From a bacterium (GTDB lineage Bacteria > Bacteroidota > Bacteroidia > Bacteroidales > Bacteroidaceae), in NCBI GenBank assembly GCA_004559785.1, contig SFXD01000065.1:1-12751 (forward strand): 12,751 nt of DNA, written 5' to 3'. Shown here piece after piece: positions 6,863-12,751 of this stretch. Position 1 is the first letter of the stretch. Each line of letters starts with the position of its first letter. The translations under genes and the position numbers were made by a program. The notes beneath the pieces were generated by a model. The model worked only from the letters and a program-made list of their open reading frames with translations. It made no database searches and was not told where the DNA came from.

Positions 6863-9124
6863 ATGGAACAACTGAAGAAACTTTATACAGAGACCACAGG
6901 ACTGGGCATAGTGTCGTGCACGGCCTTACCCAGTGCAGGCAGCAACCGACGCTACTATCGCATACAGGGCAGCGACGGCTCTACGCTGATTGGAGCCGTA
7001 GGTACAAGCCGTGACGAAAACCATGCCTTCTGCTACCTCTCCTCCCACTTCTCCATGCAGCGATTGCCCGTACCGTCTGTGCTGGGTACGTCGCAGGATG
7101 GGCTCAGGTACTTGCAGACCGACCTTGGAGACATGTCGCTGTTTGCTGCCATCAAGGGGGGGCGCGACGCTGGAGGGCGCTATACCAAGGGCGAGAAGGA
7201 CCTGCTGCACCGCACCATTGCCATGCTTCCAAGAATACAGATTCTCGGAGCGCGCAACCTCGACTTCAGCCAATGCTATCCACAGGAGTCGTTAGACGAG
7301 ACCAACGTACTCTTCGACCTCAATTATTTCAAGTATTGCTTCCTGAAGACTACGGGACTTGATTTCCACGAACTGAAGCTTGAAGCGTCGTTCCAGCTGA
7401 TGGCGCGCGACATAGTCGGCATACCGGGCGAAGCATTCATGTACCGCGACTTCCAGGCCCGCAACGTGATGCTGGATGCAGAGGGCAACCCCTTCTTCAT
7501 AGACTTCCAGGGCGGACGCAGGGGACCTGTACAGTATGACGTAGCCAGTTTCCTCTGGCAAGCCTCTGCTCGTTACTCCGACCAATTGCGCGAGCAACTG
7601 ATAGATACCTACCTCGAAAACCTGAGCCAGTACGTAGAGGTAAACGCCAAGGCTTTCAGGCACGACCTCAATCTATGCGTCCTGTTCCGCATCCTGCAAG
7701 TCCTTGGGGCATACGGATTCAGGGGTTATTTCGAGAGGAAGCAGCATTTTGTCGAGAGCATCCCCGGAGCCATGGACAACCTGAGGCAATTGCTCGCCGA
7801 CGGAGGATGTCCATATCCATACCTGCGTGAGGTTCTCACGGCTTTGGTGCAAATGCCACGGTTTGCCCCGCAGGACACCAAGCCCATTGCCAGGGCTGAC
7901 GGATACAAGGTTACGGAGTCGAATCCATACAAGGCACATCCTTCCGACGGTCCTGCCACGTTCAGCCGCTACGACGGAAAGGGTCCGCTCGTCGTCAGGG
8001 TGTACAGTTTCTCATACAGGAAGGGCATACCCGAAGACACGTCTGGCAACGGCGGCGGCTATGTCTTCGATTGCCGCAGCACGCACAACCCCGGTCGCTA
8101 CGAGCCCTATAAGCAGTTGACGGGGCTGGACGAACCGGTCATAAGGTTCCTGGAGGACGATGGCGAGATACTGTCCTTCCTCGACAGTGTCTACCGCTTG
8201 GCAGAGGCTCACATCCATAGGTATCTGCAGAGGGGCTTTACCAACCTTATGTTCAGTTTTGGCTGCACGGGAGGCCAGCATCGCAGCGTATACTGCGCCC
8301 AGCACCTTGCCGAGCACATACACAGGCTGTTTGGCGTCGAGGTTCACGTATGCCACAGGGAACAGGGCATCGAGCAGGTGATGCCCGCCGCGCGTTGCAT
8401 GATATTCGCTGCAGGCTTGGGGACGAGGCTCCGTCCGCTGACGCTCACCATGCCCAAGGCACTCGTCCCCGTGGGAGGCAAGCCCCTCCTCCAGCACCTG
8501 CTTTCCAAACTCAAGGCTTCCGGCTTCAGGGACATCGTAATCAACGTACACCACTTTGCCGACATGATAGAGGAATGGTGCTCGCAGCATCCGCAGGAGA
8601 TGAACATCTGGTTCTCGGACGAGAGGGAAGCCCTGCTCGATACGGGAGGGGGCATCCGTCATGCAGAACCCCTGCTGCACGATGCGGTAGACGGTTTCCT
8701 CATTCACAACGTGGACATCATCAGCAATGCCGACCTCAGGGCTTTGTCACACTATGCCAAGGGGAAGTCTGCCGTCCTGCTTGTCTCCGAGAGGCAGACG
8801 TCACGCTATCTGCTGTTTGACGACGACATGCGGCTCGTGGGTTGGACAAACATCGACACCGGTGAGGTCAAGAGCCCGTATGGCAACCTCGATGCGGGCA
8901 AGTACCGCCGCCTTGCCTTTGCCGGCATCCACTACATGAATCCGTCCCTTTTCCGGTATTTCCCGCTATGGGGCGACCGCTTCTCCGTCATAGACTTCTA
9001 CCTCAGCGTTTGCGACAAGGAGACCATACACGGCTACGTGCAGGAAGGCCTGAAACTGATGGACGTGGGCAAGATAGGCTGTATGGACAGTGCCGAGGAG
9101 TTCCTCAAGGAGTGCTCCTCATAA
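6863..9124 (+). CDS. Three-domain fusion: AmgK-like sugar kinase + RapZ C-terminal domain + MurU-like nucleotidyltransferase
   Basis: A 753-residue cytosolic protein with no signal peptide or membrane segment. Residues about 1-315 form an aminoglycoside-phosphotransferase-fold kinase resembling AmgK (MurNAc/GlcNAc anomeric kinase): Brenner-type motif YRDFQARN (194-201, base D196) and metal motif IDFQGG (213-218). Residues about 375-505 match the RapZ C-terminal domain: YSFSYRKGIP, VFDCRSTHNP (401-410), LTGLDEPV (419-426) and FSFGCTGGQHRSV (464-476); the RapZ P-loop domain is absent. Residues about 511-745 are a sugar-1-phosphate nucleotidyltransferase like MurU: AAGLGTRLRPLT, PKALVPVGGKP, LLDTGGGI (591-598), NVDI and KLMDVGKI. 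AmgK and MurU together make UDP-MurNAc from recycled MurNAc in pseudomonads, so a cell-wall sugar salvage role is likely; exact sugar and nucleotide are inferred. The start ATG 6863 is the first in frame after the repeats. The stop is 13 bases before mfd. Confidence 0.88.
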   Translation: MEQLKKLYTETTGLGIVSCTALPSAGSNRRYYRIQGSDGSTLIGAVGTSRDENHAFCYLSSHFSMQRLPVPSVLGTSQDGLRYLQTDLGDMSLFAAIKGGRDAGGRYTKGEKDLLHRTIAMLPRIQILGARNLDFSQCYPQESLDETNVLFDLNYFKYCFLKTTGLDFHELKLEASFQLMARDIVGIPGEAFMYRDFQARNVMLDAEGNPFFIDFQGGRRGPVQYDVASFLWQASARYSDQLREQLIDTYLENLSQYVEVNAKAFRHDLNLCVLFRILQVLGAYGFRGYFERKQHFVESIPGAMDNLRQLLADGGCPYPYLREVLTALVQMPRFAPQDTKPIARADGYKVTESNPYKAHPSDGPATFSRYDGKGPLVVRVYSFSYRKGIPEDTSGNGGGYVFDCRSTHNPGRYEPYKQLTGLDEPVIRFLEDDGEILSFLDSVYRLAEAHIHRYLQRGFTNLMFSFGCTGGQHRSVYCAQHLAEHIHRLFGVEVHVCHREQGIEQVMPAARCMIFAAGLGTRLRPLTLTMPKALVPVGGKPLLQHLLSKLKASGFRDIVINVHHFADMIEEWCSQHPQEMNIWFSDEREALLDTGGGIRHAEPLLHDAVDGFLIHNVDIISNADLRALSHYAKGKSAVLLVSERQTSRYLLFDDDMRLVGWTNIDTGEVKSPYGNLDAGKYRRLAFAGIHYMNPSLFRYFPLWGDRFSVIDFYLSVCDKETIHGYVQEGLKLMDVGKIGCMDSAEEFLKECSS

Positions 9125-9137
9125 CACCTAACTCACA

Positions 9138-12100
9138 ATGGAAGCAGGAGAAATCATAAGGCTATATTCCCATCATCCCGGGGTAAGGGCCCTCCGCCAG
9201 CTTATTGGCAAGGACAGGATGAAAGCCATACATCTGCAGGGATTGCAACCCAGTGCAGCCGCCGCGGTGCTATCATCGGCCGTTGGCGGCAAGGGTAGTG
9301 CCTCGGCAGTGTACCTCATCGTTTTGGACGACGAGGAGGAGGCCGGCTATTTCTACCACGACCTTACCCAGTTCTTGGGAGAGCAGAGGGTATTCTTTTT
9401 CCCCAGCAGTTACAAGCGAGCCATCCGGTTTGGACAGCGCGACCCTGCCAACGAGGTACTGCGTACCGAGGTGCTCACCGCCGTCTCCGGCATGTCAGCC
9501 CCCCTTATGATCGTGACGCATCCTGAAGCCCTTGCGGAAAAGGTGGTGACACGCAGCGTCCTCTCCGGCCAGACCCTGCAGGTGCACAGGGGGGAAAACC
9601 TCGGCATATCCTTCGTGCAGGAGACTTTGTCTGCATTTGGCTTCCACAGGGTGGACTACGTCTACGAGCCTGGGCAGTTCGCCGTCCGTGGCAGCATCGT
9701 GGATGTCTATTCCTTCTCGTCCGACCTCCCCTACCGCATAGATTTCTTCGGGGACGAGGTAGACAGTATCAGGACGTTCGAGATAGAGTCGCAGCTTAGC
9801 CGGGACAGGAAGGACGTTGTCAGCATCGTGCCGGAGCTGAGGGGCGGAGTGGGCGGCAGCCAGTCGTTCCTCTCATTCCTGCCTCCTGGGACGTGTGTCG
9901 TGGCAAAGGAAGTCGGCTACGTATGCGATCGTGTCCGCAAGGCTTGGGACGAGGGTTTCGGCTCGCAGGCTATTGTGGAGCATGCAGCTATCTCGGGAAA
10001 CACGGGTGACGGACAGACGGGGCTTCCCGACAGGGATGAGGTACTCGTGGACCCAGACGAGTTCTCCCCTGCCATCAACGGACTTCGTCGCATCACCTTT
10101 TCGCCTGCCGTGCATGATTCCCTGTGTGACTCCATCACCTTCCACACGCATCCGCAACCGGTATTCCACAAGGACTTCGACCTTCTCTTCAGCACTTTCA
10201 TCCAGTATCAGACGGACGGGTATGGCATATACATATTGTCCGACAGCGCAAAGCAGACAGAGAGGCTGGCAAGCATCTTCGAAGACAAGGGCACCGGCAT
10301 TTCGTTCCAACCCGTGGAAAAGGCAATACACGGCGGCTTCGTTGACGACGACCTCAAGGCCTGCTTCTTCACCGACCATCAGATATTCGACCGCTTCCAC
10401 AAGTTCAGCCTTCGCAGCCAGCGCGCGCGTACGGGCAAGGTGGCACTCACGCTGAGGGAACTGCAGCAGTTCGAGATAGGCGACTACGTCGTCCACGTCG
10501 ACCATGGGGTAGGGCGTTTCGGCGGCCTGGTGCGCATCCCCGAGGGCGACAAGATGCAGGAGGTCATCAAGATAGTATACAACAACGACGATGCCGTCTT
10601 CGTCTCCATCCATTCCCTCCACAAGGTGTCCAAGTACAAGGGCAAGGAGGGCGAGCCTCCGCGCATCAGCACGCTCGGGACCGGAGCCTGGGAGAGGATG
10701 AAGGACCGCACCAAGGCGAAGATCAAGGACATAGCGCGCGACCTCATACTGCTCTACGGGAAGAGGAGAGAGTCTAAGGGCTTCAGGTTCAGCCCCGACA
10801 GTTTCCTCCAACACGAACTGGAAGCAAGCTTCCTCTACGAAGACACGCCCGACCAGCTAAAGGCTACGCAGGACGTGAAGGCCGACATGGAGAAGCCCCG
10901 CCCCATGGACCGCCTAGTTTGCGGCGACGTAGGGTTCGGCAAGACCGAGGTGGCAGTAAGGGCAGCATTCAAGGCATGCGCCGACGGCAAGCAGGTGGCG
11001 GTCCTCGTACCTACCACGGTACTTGCCTACCAGCACTACCGCACCTTCAGCGAGCGTCTGCAAGGATTCCCCGTACGCGTCGAGTACCTATCCCGGGCGC
11101 GTAACGCCCGGCAGACAAGGGAGATACTCTCCTCGCTTGCCGACGGCAAGGTCGACATCATCGTAGGCACGCACAAGCTCGTAGGCAAGTCGGTGCGGTT
11201 CAAGGACCTTGGCTTGCTCATCATAGACGAGGAACAGAAATTCGGGGTCGGTACGAAGGAAAAACTGCGTCAGATGAAAGCCAACGTCGACACCCTGACC
11301 CTTACGGCTACGCCAATACCACGCACGTTGCAGTTCAGCCTCATGGGCGCACGCGACCTGAGCGTCATCCAGACTCCGCCGCCAAACCGCTACCCCATAC
11401 AGACCCAGCTCTGCACCTTCTCGGCAGAGATCATAGCCGAAGCCGTCAGCTTCGAAATGAGCAGGAACGGACAGGTCTTCCTTGTCAACGACCGCATCAG
11501 CCGGCTTGCCGAACTGGAGATGCTCGTCCACCGTCACGTCCCCGACGCAAGGGTTGCGATAGGGCACGGACGTATGGCTCCCGAGGAACTGGAGAAGGTG
11601 ATGCTCGACTTTGCCAACTACGATTACGACGTACTGATTTCCACGTCCATCATCGAGAGCGGCATCGACATCCCCAATGCCAATACCATAATAATAAACG
11701 GTGCAGACAGGTTCGGGCTTAGCGACCTCCACCAGATGAGGGGCAGGGTGGGGCGTTCCAACAAGAAGGCATTCTGCTACCTGCTTGCCCCGCCTCTCAG
11801 TGCACTCTCTCCCGAAGCACGACGGAGGCTGCAGGCCGTGGAGAATTTCTCCGACCTTGGCAGCGGCATACACATTGCCATGCAAGACCTTGACATCCGT
11901 GGCGCAGGCAACATGCTCGGGGCGGAGCAGAGCGGCTTCATAGCCGACCTCGGCTACGAGACCTACCAGAAGATACTCTCACAGGCTGTCAACGAATTGC
12001 GGCAGGAGGAGTTTGCCACGCTCTACGAGCAGCAGTTGTCGGAGGGCAGCATACAGGGCTTCAGCGGATACGTGGACGAGTGTCAGGTGGAAAGCGACAT

Positions 12101-12518
12101 CCCCATGTCCTTCAGCGAGGAGTATGTGCCTACCAGCACCGAGAGGATGCTGCTCTACCGTGAACTGGACTCATTGGAGAAGGAGGAGGACGTACAGCGT
12201 TTCCGTGGTCGCATGGCAGACAGGTTCGGGACAATCCCACCCGAGGGAGAGGAGCTGATACGCGTCGTCACCCTGCGCAGGCTGGGGCGCAGGCTGGCAT
12301 GCGAGCGCATGGTGCTCAAGGGAGGCAGGCTGAGGATGTATTTCATATCCAATTCGGACAGCCCGTTCTATCAGGGCGAGACGTTTGGGCGGATTATCTC
12401 GTTTGCTGCCGCCAACGCACACATCTGCCGCCTCGAGGAGAAGGCAGGCAGGCGCAGCCTCCTCATAGCAGAGGTGCCGTCCGTAGAGACAGCCGTTTCC
12501 ATCCTATCGAGAATTTGA
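9138..12518 (+). CDS. mfd: Transcription-repair coupling factor
   Basis: A 1126-residue DNA translocase that removes RNA polymerase stalled at lesions and recruits UvrA. Domains in order: UvrB-homology module (about 1-330; FVQETLSAFGFHRVDYVYEP leading into GSIVDVYSF), a CarD-like RNA-polymerase-interaction domain (about 444-510; FEIGDYVVHVDHGVGRFGGL), and a superfamily-2 RecG-like motor with Walker A GDVGFGKT (596-603), DEEQ (697-700), TATPIPRT (723-730), the SIIESGIDIPNAN block (837-849) and RGRVGR (868-873). After the TRG-like region (GAGNMLGAEQSGFIADLGYE) comes the C-terminal TRCF autoinhibitory domain (about 985-1090). Length is normal (E. coli 1148). Start ATG 9138 lies 13 bases after the fusion gene stop, so the two are probably co-transcribed. 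Coding DNA here is visibly more GC-rich than in the first 3 kb. Confidence 0.98.
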   Translation: MEAGEIIRLYSHHPGVRALRQLIGKDRMKAIHLQGLQPSAAAAVLSSAVGGKGSASAVYLIVLDDEEEAGYFYHDLTQFLGEQRVFFFPSSYKRAIRFGQRDPANEVLRTEVLTAVSGMSAPLMIVTHPEALAEKVVTRSVLSGQTLQVHRGENLGISFVQETLSAFGFHRVDYVYEPGQFAVRGSIVDVYSFSSDLPYRIDFFGDEVDSIRTFEIESQLSRDRKDVVSIVPELRGGVGGSQSFLSFLPPGTCVVAKEVGYVCDRVRKAWDEGFGSQAIVEHAAISGNTGDGQTGLPDRDEVLVDPDEFSPAINGLRRITFSPAVHDSLCDSITFHTHPQPVFHKDFDLLFSTFIQYQTDGYGIYILSDSAKQTERLASIFEDKGTGISFQPVEKAIHGGFVDDDLKACFFTDHQIFDRFHKFSLRSQRARTGKVALTLRELQQFEIGDYVVHVDHGVGRFGGLVRIPEGDKMQEVIKIVYNNDDAVFVSIHSLHKVSKYKGKEGEPPRISTLGTGAWERMKDRTKAKIKDIARDLILLYGKRRESKGFRFSPDSFLQHELEASFLYEDTPDQLKATQDVKADMEKPRPMDRLVCGDVGFGKTEVAVRAAFKACADGKQVAVLVPTTVLAYQHYRTFSERLQGFPVRVEYLSRARNARQTREILSSLADGKVDIIVGTHKLVGKSVRFKDLGLLIIDEEQKFGVGTKEKLRQMKANVDTLTLTATPIPRTLQFSLMGARDLSVIQTPPPNRYPIQTQLCTFSAEIIAEAVSFEMSRNGQVFLVNDRISRLAELEMLVHRHVPDARVAIGHGRMAPEELEKVMLDFANYDYDVLISTSIIESGIDIPNANTIIINGADRFGLSDLHQMRGRVGRSNKKAFCYLLAPPLSALSPEARRRLQAVENFSDLGSGIHIAMQDLDIRGAGNMLGAEQSGFIADLGYETYQKILSQAVNELRQEEFATLYEQQLSEGSIQGFSGYVDECQVESDIPMSFSEEYVPTSTERMLLYRELDSLEKEEDVQRFRGRMADRFGTIPPEGEELIRVVTLRRLGRRLACERMVLKGGRLRMYFISNSDSPFYQGETFGRIISFAAANAHICRLEEKAGRRSLLIAEVPSVETAVSILSRI

Positions 12519-12751
12519 GGGGGAGGGCTGGAAGCGACGGGAGGTAAATACGTATATTTAACCTGAACTCGACGAATATCTATCAACTTGAAAGAAGCAA
12601 GAAAATATGTCACTGACAACGGTATATATATTCGTTCTCGATAAGGTTATTAACCTTTCGCCCGTAAGGTTAATAACCTTTCGGCATTAAGGTTATTAAC
12701 CTTATCGCCAATGCAGTTAATATACATTGCTGGCGTAGCATAATGTCCTGC
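12519..12751. other. Gene-free region after mfd
   Basis: No convincing ORF, tRNA or classical terminator was found. A weak A/T inverted repeat, TAAATA-CGTA-TATTTA (12545-12560), occurs shortly after the mfd stop, with no T-run. The only strong structure is the palindrome array at 12643-12703. Confidence 0.6.
12643..12703. repeat. Three palindromes AAGGTTAWTAACCTT at 23-bp period
   Basis: Copies lie at 12643-12657, 12666-12680 and 12689-12703, starting exactly 23 bp apart. Each is a perfect 7-bp inverted repeat around one central base (T, A, T). The 8-bp spacers, TCGCCCGT and TCGGCATT, share TCG at the start but otherwise differ. Each copy could be a dimeric protein-binding site; in RNA the three could form short A/U-rich hairpins. 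Function unknown. Confidence 0.93.

Noticed and set aside
6863..7807. Aminoglycoside-resistance phosphotransferase
   Set aside because: The APH fold is shared, but linkage to RapZ-C and a MurU-like domain and the FIDFQGG style fit amino-sugar kinases rather than antibiotic resistance enzymes.
6863..9124. Fusion as an assembly or frameshift artefact
   Set aside because: All three domains are in one continuous frame with linkers of ordinary coding character and no stop or odd junction. An artefact would need an in-frame joining of three genes. Comparison with relatives would settle it.
9873..10814. 313-codon open frame on the minus strand inside mfd
   Set aside because: It lies wholly antisense to well-conserved Mfd motifs, its product matches nothing I recognise, and long antisense frames are expected in this GC-rich, codon-biased coding DNA. 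The same applies to minus-strand frames at 8012-8707 and 11088-11885.
12643..12703. CRISPR array
   Set aside because: The spacers are only 8 bp, the repeats are full palindromes of 15 bp and no cas gene is present.

Overview
The window looks like chromosomal housekeeping DNA from a member of the Bacteroidota, most likely Prevotella or a close relative. The main reasons are TAnnTTTG-type -7 promoter boxes, start codons with little or no Shine-Dalgarno sequence, a DUF5063-type protein next to a 3'-5' exonuclease and an RlmI-like methyltransferase, and protein sequences of Bacteroidales style. The genus is inferred from memory of such sequences; no search was run.

Layout. Positions 1-1630 (minus strand) hold the first 543 codons of an FtsK/SpoIIIE DNA translocase that runs off the left edge. 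A short divergent promoter region (1631-1801) separates it from a rightward block: a DUF5063-type protein (1802-2320), a DEDDy 3'-5' exonuclease (2374-3036) and an RlmI-like 23S rRNA methyltransferase (3119-4300). A 327-bp gene-free stretch follows (4301-4627), made of a GC-rich hairpin element and a tandem array of a 56-bp unit. Next come a nucleoside:H+ symporter of the NupG family (4628-5896) and the 16S rRNA methyltransferase RsmE (5950-6684). A second repeat-filled gap (6685-6862) carries two inverted copies of the same hairpin element. After it lie a 753-residue three-domain fusion protein (6863-9124) and, 13 bases on, the transcription-repair coupling factor Mfd (9138-12518). The last 233 bases contain no gene but hold three copies of a 15-bp palindrome at exact 23-bp spacing.

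Most genes do core work: chromosome segregation, RNA trimming or repair, rRNA methylation, nucleoside salvage and transcription-coupled repair. The most remarkable item is the fusion gene. It joins an AmgK-like sugar kinase, a RapZ C-terminal domain (the part of RapZ that in E. coli senses glucosamine-6-phosphate and binds small RNAs) and a MurU-like nucleotidyltransferase. This suggests a single-polypeptide route from a recycled cell-wall sugar to its UDP-activated form, with a built-in amino-sugar sensor. The domain order is read directly from the sequence; the integrated function is inference.

The other unexplained material is repetitive: the 23-bp-periodic palindromes after mfd, the 56-bp tandem array before the transporter, and the three dispersed hairpin elements that bracket the transporter-rsmE pair. 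No tRNA, rRNA, CRISPR array, transposase or phage gene was seen.
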